The translations under genes were made by a program, and so were the position numbers. The notes beneath the pieces were generated by a model. That model was given only the letters and a program-made list of their open reading frames with translations, was not told where the DNA came from and ran no database searches. Shown here one piece after another: positions 32,202 to 40,776 of a stretch of 48,043 bases of DNA (its first letter is position 1; each line of letters begins with the position of its first letter). The stretch comes from CAYLRY01 sp964386535. Lineage in GTDB: Bacteria; Chloroflexota; Dehalococcoidia; Dehalococcoidales; UBA3254. The DNA lies in assembly GCA_964386535.1 (NCBI GenBank), contig CAYLRY010000020.1:1-48043 (forward strand). Direction: 5' to 3'.

Positions 32202-33884
32202 CTATTTACTCAGCCAGGCGTTCTCAGTATCCCAATACAGGATTTTTTTCCCGATTCCAGAGTCCTGAAGCTTATCATTAATCACCCATATAGATTGTGT
32301 ATGGTATATGGGTATGGCGGTTAGATCGTCATAAAGGGCCTGGACGGCTTTTTGCTGCAATTGCGGGTCCACATCTTTGGAAGTCAGGGTTGACTTATAT
32401 AAATCCGGCCAGTTATCAGGCCGTTTGGCGCTTTTATACATAGTGACAGGGTAGTTGATGAAGTTGTTAAAGGTCAAATTATAGTTGGCAATTTCAACCA
32501 CCGATCCTACAATCAACGCATTATCCCAGGTACCGCCCATATAGGAACTGAATTTGGCGGCTTCCGGCAGTTCAATCTCTACCTTAATACCGATTGCTCC
32601 CAGATATGATTGCAGAATAGCCATAAAGTCACGGCTGGTTGAACTGGGGGCAATGATTCTGCTTTTAAAACCACCGGGAAATCCAGCCTCAGCCAGTAAT
32701 TGTTTGGCTTTGGCTACATCATACTTGCGCCCAGTTATAGTGGGAACATGGGCGCTGGAGTTAGTGCTGGGTAATTGATAAGCGGCTTTATAAAAGCCAA
32801 AGCCGAAGGCTCTGGTAATGGCTTCCTTATCCAGAGCATATTCAGCCGCTTCCCGAACTTTGATATTAGCCCAGGGAGAAGTGGCATTGATGCTGTCAGG
32901 GAATAAGGCCAGGGTGGCGTTGGGTATAGAAACTACCTTGCTACCAAGCGCCTGAAACTCAGAAGCAGTTTTAGCATCTACATTCATAACATCACCGCCT
33001 CCCGACTTATATAGCACCGTTCGGGTTAACATATCAGCCACATAAATAAAATCTATCCCGTCCAGATAAGGTTTTCCGGATTCCCAGAAGTTTTCATTCT
33101 TGAAGGTGGTTAGCGAGACGTCACGCTGGAATTCTTTTTGCTTGAAGGGTCCAGTACCTACCATATGCCATCTCAACCAGTCGATGCCGTTTTTTTCAAA
33201 AGCAGCAGGAGAAACCATATAGCCCTGGATACCGGCAAACGCCGGTGCAAAGGCGTTACGCCACTCAGTGAAGTTAACACGAATGGTTAATTCATCAATC
33301 ACCTCATATGATTTCTGATAAGCTGTATTGGCAAACAAACCGCCTGCTTTGAATTTTTCCAGATTCCATTTAACGGCCTGGGCATTGAAATCTGTACCGT
33401 CATGGAACTTTACGCCTTTTCTTAGATGAAAGGTAATCGAGGGTGACTGCTGGCTGTCATCAAAATCCCAGGAGGTAGCCAGTTCAGGCGCCAGTTCTCC
33501 GCTGGCTTTCTGTCCTAGAATCTTATATAAACTGGCCTGGACCGAAGGGACGGATAAAGGGGCTTCCCAAGGCGCACCGATGGGTTGGGCAGGTAGAAAG
33601 CCGTCTATTACTTTAAGGGTGCCGCCGTACCTGGATGAGGGGATGGGGGTGCTGGTGGTTGGTGAAGTAGTAACCGGGATCGATGTTGGAGTGGTCACTG
33701 CCGGGGCTTTGCTCTGTGTGGGCGCCATGGAAGTAGTGGTAATTACAGGTGGCGCAGTGGTTACTGTCGTGGAGCCTGGAGTAGCAGAAGGACCTGATGA
33801 AGAGCAACCGGCAGTAACAAGCGAAATTAATAAACTTAAGGACATAACCAGGAAAAGCCTTGACAACGATATGGTCAATTTCAT
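32202..33884 (-). CDS. ABC transporter substrate-binding lipoprotein, family 5 (third copy)
   Basis: A 560-residue lipoprotein with a longer signal peptide, lipobox LVTAGC (lipid on Cys27), a Thr/Pro/Ser linker to about residue 92, and the family-5 domain with SITFHLRKGVKFHDGTDFNA, DWLRWHMVGTGPFKQKEFQR and KQLLAEAGFPGGFK. I start at the ATG at 33884 because GGAGG lies eight bases upstream; the frame is open to 33917 but that adds charged residues before the signal peptide. It follows the iron-sulfur gene at 34047 by 160 bases and is followed by the second copy. The transporter partners are not in the window. Confidence 0.92.
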   Translation of the reverse strand: MKLTISLSRLFLVMSLSLLISLVTAGCSSSGPSATPGSTTVTTAPPVITTTSMAPTQSKAPAVTTPTSIPVTTSPTTSTPIPSSRYGGTLKVIDGFLPAQPIGAPWEAPLSVPSVQASLYKILGQKASGELAPELATSWDFDDSQQSPSITFHLRKGVKFHDGTDFNAQAVKWNLEKFKAGGLFANTAYQKSYEVIDELTIRVNFTEWRNAFAPAFAGIQGYMVSPAAFEKNGIDWLRWHMVGTGPFKQKEFQRDVSLTTFKNENFWESGKPYLDGIDFIYVADMLTRTVLYKSGGGDVMNVDAKTASEFQALGSKVVSIPNATLALFPDSINATSPWANIKVREAAEYALDKEAITRAFGFGFYKAAYQLPSTNSSAHVPTITGRKYDVAKAKQLLAEAGFPGGFKSRIIAPSSTSRDFMAILQSYLGAIGIKVEIELPEAAKFSSYMGGTWDNALIVGSVVEIANYNLTFNNFINYPVTMYKSAKRPDNWPDLYKSTLTSKDVDPQLQQKAVQALYDDLTAIPIYHTQSIWVINDKLQDSGIGKKILYWDTENAWLSK

Positions 33885-34046
33885 TACCGAATCCTCCTCT
33901 TCGTTTCCTAGCCACATAACTGCATCTGGTGAAGAATATACTCAGCTTACCTAATAAACAGATACTTCGTCATTGTGAAATAAAGCAGGGATCGGACTCC
34001 ATGGCGACGATCAATACCGGAGATAGTTCAAGAAAGCGCTGGAAAA

Positions 34047-35123
34047 TCATCCTACTCCCAAACGCCCCTTATGAAAGGGATTATCAAACGGAATGAAAGT
34101 AGGAGGCCTGACAATGTCAAACCGGATTGCTTTTTGAGGACATTTATAGACACACAGTCCGCATCCCATGCATTTCTTAGCTATTATATGGGCTTTCAGT
34201 TTTTTTTGATTTTCCGCTTTTATCATTTCAACTGCTTTGAACATACAACGTTCCATGCAGGTCTGACAGCCGTTACAAGCATCCTGATTAATAGAAGCCT
34301 GGAATCGGCTTTTATGGGGGTCTGCGATATCATAATCTTCCTGTACATAAATTAAAGGATTGATAACCCGGCAGCAGTCCTCGCAGCAGTTGCAGGTTTC
34401 CTCCAGCCTGGGAAAGTTCTGACATAAATGGCACATTCCTGCATCCTCAGCCGCATAAAGTTCATCAAGAGCTTCTTGATAGGTATATTGCTTCAAGTCC
34501 TTCCAGTGGTCCATCGAAGGTGAGAACCCATCGTTTAGGGTTAAATGCATGCACAAATCTTCCTTGTTATTACATTTATGATACTGGGCGCGGCATACAC
34601 AGCGCACAAATACAATCTGATTGGCTCTTTTTAGTGCTGCATCCAGGTTTTCATACCATAAAATATCATCTGGTGGGATATGCGGGCTAACAGCCAGCGC
34701 CTGCAAAGCCGGTAAAATACGATGAAAGGTAGCGCCCTTCGTAAGCCGGTTATCATGCTGTATTCTGGCGATTATGTAACGCCATTCTTCGAAGAAGAAA
34801 TCAGTCCATAGTCTGTCTGTAATGGCACTCATGTTAACGGTCTGATGACAGAGAGGGATAAGAGCGGTGGGTGCTGAATAAGTACCCCGCCTTGAAGTAA
34901 CCAGCCTGTTTTCCTGCATCACTGCTAGCTTGTTACGCAGGTGGTTTTCATCCATGTTGATCCTGCCGGTAAGCTCCTGGAAAGTGGCAGGAGTCCAGAG
35001 CGCCAGAAGTATTTCCCCTTCCTCAGGCGTTATCATTGCGTCCAGTATTTTTTTAAAGCGCTCAGAATCTGGTACACCGTATTTTTCCGCCAGCTTGTTA
35101 AACACTTCAGCTTGATCTGCCAT
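34047..35123 (-). CDS. Multi-cluster 4Fe-4S ferredoxin protein (second copy)
   Basis: A 358-residue paralogue of the protein at 18288-19406. The N-terminal 100 residues look like a winged helix (TPEEGEILLALWTPATFQEL to SRRGTYSAPTALIPL). Cys segments follow: FVRCVCRAQYHKCNNKEDLC (about 186-205), MCHLCQNF and ETCNCCEDCC (about 242-262). It ends with a two-cluster ferredoxin domain, CNGCQTCMERC and CMGCGLCVYKC. It differs from the first copy in the middle Cys segment, which may bind its cluster differently. I start at the ATG at 35123 with GGAGG seven bases before it; a further in-frame start at 35138 lacks a ribosome site. It is first in a minus-strand run with the two lipoproteins, implying a role tied to the imported solute. 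Confidence 0.87.
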   Translation of the reverse strand: MADQAEVFNKLAEKYGVPDSERFKKILDAMITPEEGEILLALWTPATFQELTGRINMDENHLRNKLAVMQENRLVTSRRGTYSAPTALIPLCHQTVNMSAITDRLWTDFFFEEWRYIIARIQHDNRLTKGATFHRILPALQALAVSPHIPPDDILWYENLDAALKRANQIVFVRCVCRAQYHKCNNKEDLCMHLTLNDGFSPSMDHWKDLKQYTYQEALDELYAAEDAGMCHLCQNFPRLEETCNCCEDCCRVINPLIYVQEDYDIADPHKSRFQASINQDACNGCQTCMERCMFKAVEMIKAENQKKLKAHIIAKKCMGCGLCVYKCPQKAIRFDIVRPPTFIPFDNPFHKGRLGVG

Positions 35124-35153
35124 ATTTAGCCTCCACATTCTGATTTTTAATTT

Positions 35154-35177
35154 TCTGGTTAGATCGTTTTAACCAGA
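35154..35177. promoter_or_regulatory. Operator-like perfect dyad upstream of the second iron-sulfur gene
   Basis: TCTGGTTA - eight bases - TAACCAGA: perfect eight-base arms, 31 bases before the ATG at 35123, between a possible minus-strand promoter (TTGTCA near 35208, TATACG near 35186) and the ribosome site. It could be an operator for the neighbouring regulator or an RNA hairpin in the leader. Confidence 0.45.
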
Positions 35178-35635
35178 TTACCGTATATTAAATATAAATA
35201 CGTTGACAATTTTCCGGTATAATTACATAACTAATACTTTGATTGCATTACCATTTTCTTATACCTGCGGCATACGATATTTCGTCAATGTTTTCTTTAA
35301 CTAACTGTACACTCCGGTTACTGATATAATGCTCTAATAGTCAGGATTTTATCTTTTTTCTCAGGTTAAAAAGGGCACACGGAAATTTCAAAATGGTGAA
35401 GCCACCATTTCAACCTGAATTGATCTATGAAACATGCATTAATTAATACTCAGGACGTTTAAAAATTGAACGATTAACCCAATATAAAGTGGCGCTAAAT
35501 GAATTGCAATAGGTAAAAATCTATGATATCATTTGCATCATCAAAAAGGACTGTCTTATAGATATATTGGTTTTATTAATAAGCAGATGAACATGTTTTG
35601 TGTTTATGATGGCTAAACGAAGGCTGAAAACCTAA
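35178..35635. other. Divergent intergenic region with a nested hairpin
   Basis: AT-rich region between the second iron-sulfur gene and the LysR gene, with no supported gene. It holds a nested inverted repeat: outer arms TCAGGTT (35361-35367) and AACCTGA (35412-35418) enclose a perfect hairpin AAATGGTG-AAGC-CACCATTT (35391-35410). The promoters of the flanking genes must lie here, but I cannot assign them with confidence. Confidence 0.5.
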
Positions 35636-36628
35636 ATGAGCAGATTATTACCCAGGATAGATACTTATCACCTCCTGGTTTTCTACCATGTTTGCCGGGA
35701 GCAGAGCATTACCGTAGCTGCTGAGAAATTATTTTTAAGCCAGCCCACGGTGACCAGCCACATTAAATCGCTGGAAGATACGATACAATTGAAGCTAGTA
35801 ACCGTTGACCGGAAAAAGCTTTCATTGACCAGGGTAGGAGAAGGTCTTTATAGTTATGCCCGGGAGATATTCGAGCAGGCTATGGCAGCAGACAGGTATA
35901 TTGAAATGGTTAAGGAGTCCAGCCTTTACATCGGCGTCACCCCATTAATTCAAAAATCTATATCTAAATCTTTAAATGATATGTTAAACCGGTTAGATTC
36001 ATCAGTTCGTCTGGAGCTGATATTAGGAGAATCCGATAAACTTCTTAAAGAAGTAGAAGAGTCTAAAATAGATGTGGCAGTGGTTTTTGATCTTGACGAC
36101 GTTTACAAGAATCTGAGCCGCGTAAAGGTAGCAAGGGGAATACAACTGGCATTTTGCGCCAGTCCGTATCATCCTGTATTCCGGAAAGATAATATCAAAT
36201 GGACAGACCTGGGAGATTATCCGTTGGTATCCGGATCTTCATATTCATCCATCAGAAAACTGGTGGCCAACAAGTTAAAATCAGAAGGATTGACCACCCC
36301 TGCGAAATTTTATTCCACTGCTTCTAATAGCGATCTATTTACTGTAGCCATTCGACACAGAGATTGCATTAGTCTGGCAGTGTTAGGAGAGATTCAAGAA
36401 GAAATAGCCAGCCATGCAGTTAAGGTTCTACCCTTACCAGATGGGCTTTTTTTAGACCTGGATGTAGTGGCTTATGAAAGTCATTTTTCAACTACGTTGG
36501 TCCAGCAATTCATATCTTCAATTAGAAGCTACTTTGAGAGCAAGCGACACATCATAGACCGGTCTCTTGCCGGAATCCCTGCGCCTGTTTTGTCCTTTAC
36601 CAGGACTCCCGGTAAATCCGGGCTATAG
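35636..36628 (+). CDS. LysR-family transcriptional regulator
   Basis: A 330-residue LysR-type regulator. The winged helix-turn-helix is residues 8-65: YHLLVFYHVCREQSITVAAE, then KLFLSQPTVTSHIKSLEDTI with the recognition helix, then KLVTVDRKKLSLTRVGEGLY. The effector-binding domain follows, seen in DVAVVFDLDDVYKN and CASPYHPVFRKDNIKW, to about residue 300. LysR proteins usually control a divergent neighbour, here the iron-sulfur/lipoprotein run starting at 35123, and are bent by a small-molecule inducer. The ribosome site is weak (GAAGG 14 bases before the ATG). Its last 32 bases overlap the end of the convergent alcohol dehydrogenase gene. Confidence 0.9.
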   Translation: MSRLLPRIDTYHLLVFYHVCREQSITVAAEKLFLSQPTVTSHIKSLEDTIQLKLVTVDRKKLSLTRVGEGLYSYAREIFEQAMAADRYIEMVKESSLYIGVTPLIQKSISKSLNDMLNRLDSSVRLELILGESDKLLKEVEESKIDVAVVFDLDDVYKNLSRVKVARGIQLAFCASPYHPVFRKDNIKWTDLGDYPLVSGSSYSSIRKLVANKLKSEGLTTPAKFYSTASNSDLFTVAIRHRDCISLAVLGEIQEEIASHAVKVLPLPDGLFLDLDVVAYESHFSTTLVQQFISSIRSYFESKRHIIDRSLAGIPAPVLSFTRTPGKSGL

Positions 36629-37730
36629 CGGCAGCATCCAGGCTACCCGGATGTAGCTGAAAATCCCACACTTTCAGGGCAAGGTCGGCGATACTCTCTG
36701 CACTTTCTAGCGCACACCCCAGTTCTCGCAGGCGGACTTGCATGCCCACTTCTTTTAACCAGGACTCAAAAGCCTTAATACCATCTTTCTGGGAGAAAAC
36801 ATTCGTTCCCAGCATATCAAATCTATTTTTTCTAAATGGCTGCAACTGTCTCATCCAGGCTGGCAGAAGAGCAGCCAGGCCGGCTCCGTGATTGATATCG
36901 TAATAACCGCTGACAGCATGTTCAATGCCGTGACAGGTCATACTTCCGGCGCTGCCGCCAACTCTCGAAATAGCTGAACCGGCGATGCTGCTGGCCCAGG
37001 CAAGCTGAATACGAGGCTCAATATCACTCAGATTGGCCAAAGAACGGGGCAAAAATTCTACCACAATCTTCATCACTGCTTCCCGGATGGCGTCATTAAC
37101 AGGCAGGGGCGATTCTGGCATCAGGTAGCACTCCATGATATGCGCCAGAATGTCCACCCCTCCCGAAGCGGTCAGTTTTTGAGGCACAGTCAACGCCAGC
37201 TCAGGGTCTACGATGGCTATTTTAGCCCATAAATGCTCGTTGAAAATAACCCTTTTCTCTTTCGTCTCCCAATCTGTAAATACCGCAATCTGGTTCAGCT
37301 CTGAGCCGGTGCCGGCCAGGGTGGGCACCTGGATCAGTGAGGGAACAATACCCGTCACCCGGGCTTTATCCATCACATAGTCCCAGATGGGTGAGTTGCC
37401 CGAACTGGCAAGGGCTATTCCTTTGGCTGCATCCATGGCGCTGCCGCCTCCCAGACCAATTAACAAATCAATTTTCTCAGCACGGGCAATGCTGGCCCCT
37501 TTATCTATGGCTGAGCAGCGGGGATTAGGCTCCAGTTCATCAAAGACCAGAACAGATACCCCGTTTGATTCAAGGTCTCTGACCGCTCTATCCAGCAATC
37601 CTATCCTGCGGATATCAGGATATGTGACAATCATGGCTCTTTTCCCAATTGCCCTGGCCTCCGTACCTAAAAGCTTGATGCTTCCAGGTCCAAATAATAG
37701 CTTGATCGGCATAAAGAATGGGGTAATCAT
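36597..37730 (-). CDS. Iron-containing alcohol dehydrogenase
   Basis: A 377-residue group III (iron-dependent) alcohol dehydrogenase, full length. The nucleotide-binding GGGSAMDAAKG (about residues 94-104) and metal ligands are intact: Asp and His in GGVDILAHIMECYL, and two more His in TCHGIEHAVSGYYDINHGAG. PTLAGTGSELNQIAV is the usual loop before the metal domain. It oxidises a primary alcohol or diol, or reduces an aldehyde, with NAD(P); the substrate is unknown. AGGAGG lies nine bases before the ATG. It follows the SDR gene by 90 bases in the same direction, probably co-transcribed, and its end overlaps the convergent LysR gene. Confidence 0.92.
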   Translation of the reverse strand: MITPFFMPIKLLFGPGSIKLLGTEARAIGKRAMIVTYPDIRRIGLLDRAVRDLESNGVSVLVFDELEPNPRCSAIDKGASIARAEKIDLLIGLGGGSAMDAAKGIALASSGNSPIWDYVMDKARVTGIVPSLIQVPTLAGTGSELNQIAVFTDWETKEKRVIFNEHLWAKIAIVDPELALTVPQKLTASGGVDILAHIMECYLMPESPLPVNDAIREAVMKIVVEFLPRSLANLSDIEPRIQLAWASSIAGSAISRVGGSAGSMTCHGIEHAVSGYYDINHGAGLAALLPAWMRQLQPFRKNRFDMLGTNVFSQKDGIKAFESWLKEVGMQVRLRELGCALESAESIADLALKVWDFQLHPGSLDAAAIARIYRESW

Positions 37731-37819
37731 ATTGTTGATCCTCCTAATTTTTTTAAGAATCCAGGGATTTCATCCTTACCGGTCATCTCAATACTTAAAG
37801 CGGATATTTATTAACCGGG

Positions 37820-38653
37820 TTACTCCAATACTAACCCCTCTAAAATTTTATAGAATAGGCCCTCAGGTAATAGCCGCCTCAATCCGGATATCAGTCTGGC
37901 ATCGTTACCGGCAATATAACGTAAACGCCGGGTTGAATCCGAAGCAGCCTGGTAGATGGTCCTGGCTACTGCTTCAGGTCCATTTACACTGTAGCTGGCT
38001 TCTCCGGCGGTCAACTTTCGCCCGCGTTTTAAAATCCCGGCATAAGCGCTGTTTGACTGGCTGATATCAGCAGTGTCCATTGAGCGAGCGTAAAAATCAG
38101 TCTTAATAACACCCGGTTCGATTATTTTAACCCTGATGTTCAGGGGTTTCAACTCGTATTGCAAAGCCTCTGAAAAACCTTCCACCGCCCATTTGGTACT
38201 ATTGTAAAGACTAAAAAGTGGGAAACTGATGCGCCCTCCCATAGAGGCAATATTGATGATTACGCCGTCTTTCTGACGCCGGAAAAGGGGTAAAAATTCC
38301 CGGACTACTTCCATCAGACCAAAGACATTGGTGTTAAACTGCCTGGTCACCTGCTCCTCACTGGTGCATTCGAAAGGACCGCAGACTGCATAGCCTGCAT
38401 TATTGACCAACACATCTATTTTTTGATATTTTTCGAGGGTTTGTTTGACGGCAGATTGAATGGACAGGCGGTCAAGTACGTCCAGATGGAAAAGGTCAAG
38501 AAGGCCGAGTTCATGCAAAGGCGTTCGGCGTTTCTCCGGGTGCCGCATGGTAGCTATAACGGTCCATTTTCGATTATAAAAATATCTGGCGGTTTCCAGT
38601 CCTATGCCGCTAGAGGCGCCGGTAATGAATATCACCCTATTTTCGTTTTTCAT
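37820..38653 (-). CDS. Short-chain dehydrogenase/reductase (SDR)
   Basis: A 277-residue classical SDR. The NAD(P) motif TGASSGIGLETARYF lies at residues 11-25, DVLVNNAGYAVCG is the NNAG motif (about 79-91), and the catalytic Ser...Tyr-x-x-x-Lys is in NIASMGGRISFPLFSLYNST followed by K. Basic residues ATMRHPEKR after the second strand suggest NADP preference. It oxidises or reduces a hydroxyl/keto group; the substrate is unknown. AGAGGT precedes the ATG. It is upstream of the Fe-alcohol dehydrogenase on the same strand and divergent from the MFS gene at 38831. Confidence 0.92.
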   Translation of the reverse strand: MKNENRVIFITGASSGIGLETARYFYNRKWTVIATMRHPEKRRTPLHELGLLDLFHLDVLDRLSIQSAVKQTLEKYQKIDVLVNNAGYAVCGPFECTSEEQVTRQFNTNVFGLMEVVREFLPLFRRQKDGVIINIASMGGRISFPLFSLYNSTKWAVEGFSEALQYELKPLNIRVKIIEPGVIKTDFYARSMDTADISQSNSAYAGILKRGRKLTAGEASYSVNGPEAVARTIYQAASDSTRRLRYIAGNDARLISGLRRLLPEGLFYKILEGLVLE

Positions 38654-38830
38654 GGTGATACCTCTTGTCCATTAAAATGTTACGAATTTCAAAGTGCATT
38701 TGGTTAATAATGCTTACTATATTATCGTAAAGTTATTGCCGGATGCAATGAATTTGCCGCACTGGCCCAAGTTATTGCGTTGAATTTATTTACGTTGACT
38801 GTATTCAGGTGATAAGATGGAATACCCGGT

Positions 38831-40114
38831 ATGAATATGAAAGAAGCACGCCCCAGGATATTTTACGGCTGGTATATTGTCAGCGCCTCCATTGTCATAA
38901 TGCTTTTTATAGGAGGCGTCATTGATTTCGGTTTTACTGCTGTCATAGAGCCCATTGCGGCAGAATTCGGCTGGAGCTATGCCCAGATATCGCTGGCGGC
39001 GTCACTGCGTGGCCTTGAAATAGGCCTTCTGGCTCCTGTGATGGGGCTTCTGGTGGACCGCTGGGGCCCCAGAAGGCTGGTCATGGGAGGCAGCTTTCTC
39101 ATATGCAGTGGTCTTTTGACTTTATCCCGTGTCAATTCAATAGCCATGTTTTACGGAGCCTTTGCTTTGATTGCCATCGGTATGAGCACCTGTGCACAAA
39201 CCGTTATTATGACTGCCGTGGCAAACTGGTTCCGCAGGAAAGCCGGACTGGCTATAGGAATAACAGCTAGCGGTTTTGGCCTGGGCGGCTTACTGGTACC
39301 GGTGGTTACGAAATTAATCGATGCTTTCGGCTGGCAAAGTGCCATGTTTTACCTGGGTCTGACGACACTGGCCGTCATTTTCCCTTTAGCGCTTCTTATC
39401 AGGCATAAACCTGAGCCTTACGGTTATCAACCGGATGGGGATCAGGTCACATCTGGACGAGTAGAGAACCAATCGATTACCGTGTTAACTGTTAAAGAAA
39501 TCAGTCTGACGCCCTGGCAGGCGCTTAAAAACAGGGCTTTCTGGTATATTGCCATCGGTTCTATGTGTCACGGCTTCGTGATAGGAGCCATTGTGACGCA
39601 CGTGATGCCTTATTTAGGCAGCCTGGGTATATCCAGGGTGTATTCCAGCCTGGTAGCTCTGATCTTACCGGTATTCAGCATAGGCGGGCGTCTCAGCAGC
39701 GGCTGGTTGGCTGATAAATTCGGCAGCCAGAGGATCTTCGCTGTCAGCTTTTTGTCTATGACTGCCGGCCTGTTTATCTTTGGTAATCTCACCGGGGGTC
39801 TGTTATGGCTCTTTTTTCCTTTCATTATCTTTTTCAGCCTGGGATGGGGCTGCAGCGTTACTTCCAGGCTATCTCTGCTCAGAGAGTATTTCGGAAGGGG
39901 AAGGTTCGGCACCATACTGGGTTTTTTATCCGGCATCATGATGGTGGGGTCAATCAGCGGCTCACCGTTTGCAGGTTGGATTTTTGATACCTTCAACAGC
40001 TACAAAGGAGCCTGGTTCGGTTTTTGCGGGGTTACTATACTGGGCGCCATCCTGGTATTGACGATCCCGTCCTCCGGCCTCTCAACCAATCGATCAAGTA
40101 CTGCTGCGGACTAG
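38831..40114 (+). CDS. MFS transporter, monocarboxylate/OFA-like
   Basis: A 427-residue, 12-helix major facilitator protein. It opens PRIFYGWYIVSASIVIMLFI, the FYGWxIV signature of the oxalate:formate antiporter and monocarboxylate-transporter-like branch. The loop 2-3 motif is GLLVDRWGPRRLVMGG and the second-half copy is SSGWLADKFGSQRIFAVSFL. It probably moves a carboxylate across the membrane. The start is an ATG at 38831 with another in-frame ATG two codons later; neither has a clear ribosome site. A terminator follows. Confidence 0.9.
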   Translation: MNMKEARPRIFYGWYIVSASIVIMLFIGGVIDFGFTAVIEPIAAEFGWSYAQISLAASLRGLEIGLLAPVMGLLVDRWGPRRLVMGGSFLICSGLLTLSRVNSIAMFYGAFALIAIGMSTCAQTVIMTAVANWFRRKAGLAIGITASGFGLGGLLVPVVTKLIDAFGWQSAMFYLGLTTLAVIFPLALLIRHKPEPYGYQPDGDQVTSGRVENQSITVLTVKEISLTPWQALKNRAFWYIAIGSMCHGFVIGAIVTHVMPYLGSLGISRVYSSLVALILPVFSIGGRLSSGWLADKFGSQRIFAVSFLSMTAGLFIFGNLTGGLLWLFFPFIIFFSLGWGCSVTSRLSLLREYFGRGRFGTILGFLSGIMMVGSISGSPFAGWIFDTFNSYKGAWFGFCGVTILGAILVLTIPSSGLSTNRSSTAAD

Positions 40115-40120
40115 ATCTCC

Positions 40121-40151
40121 CCTGACGATAACTCAGGTCGTCTGTTTTTTT
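40121..40151 (+). terminator. Terminator after the MFS gene
   Basis: GACGA (40124-40128) pairs with TCGTC (40138-40142), followed by TG and a seven-base T-run. The alternative CCTGA/TCAGG pairing overlaps it. It begins seven bases past the stop codon. Confidence 0.55.
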
Positions 40152-40776
40152 GTATTAGTTCATCCCGGTTTGCGGTCAGCACCTCGCAAAATGAAAATGG
40201 TAGTTGGTAGCAAGGCCGCCTCCTTGCGTCCATCTTTCCTTATGCAAAGGGCAGACTTGCCGGTAAGAATATTATTTTCGGTATATATAAAATACAATCA
40301 TAACGATTTTTTTGATATCATCCACGAAAAATGTCAAGTCAAAATAAAAACCTCAACGAAACATTTTTCTTTAAAACATAAAAAAGGAATATATCAGATT
40401 AAAGAACCCAAAATCCAAACTGTACGTCAGTGGCTTCTTCAACCGGAAAACGAAAATTATAAAATTATATCCTTGTTTTTCCGCATTATTACCAAAGTTC
40501 TATCCATGATTGGACATAATGATATTGACATTTTCAAGAATATTGATAAGATTAATTAAGCTTGACAGCAAATAACAATTTTCATACCTTTGAATGATAT
40601 TATTATCTTTTATGCGATAACCGGGCTCTACCCTGTCCACTTGTTTTATCTCTGTCATTATACTTTTAAACTCTCCGGATGAGATTGAAAAACAGATCAG
40701 ACGTTTACCAGATATTTATTTTTTACTGCACAACTATCCCGGATGTGTGGAGTTCCGGTGAAAATAGGAGAAGAAG
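40152..40776. other. AT-rich intergenic region upstream of the RHS gene
   Basis: About 620 bases. A plus-strand frame from 40170 to 40559 is open for 129 codons, but its N-terminal third overlaps terminator-flanking sequence, has no ribosome site and resembles nothing I know, so I do not call it. A possible promoter, TTGACA (40562-40567), 17 bases, TACCTT (40585-40590), faces the RHS gene. Its -10 is poor and the leader would be about 180 bases. Confidence 0.35.

Noticed and set aside
35203..35223. TTGACA ... TATAAT pair upstream of the LysR gene as a promoter
   Set aside because: Both boxes look perfect but are only nine bases apart, far from the 16-18 needed.
40170..40559. Plus-strand open frame of 129 codons between the MFS gene and the RHS gene
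   Set aside because: No ribosome site, AT-driven Lys/Ile/Asn-rich composition, starts within terminator-flanking DNA, and matches no family I know.
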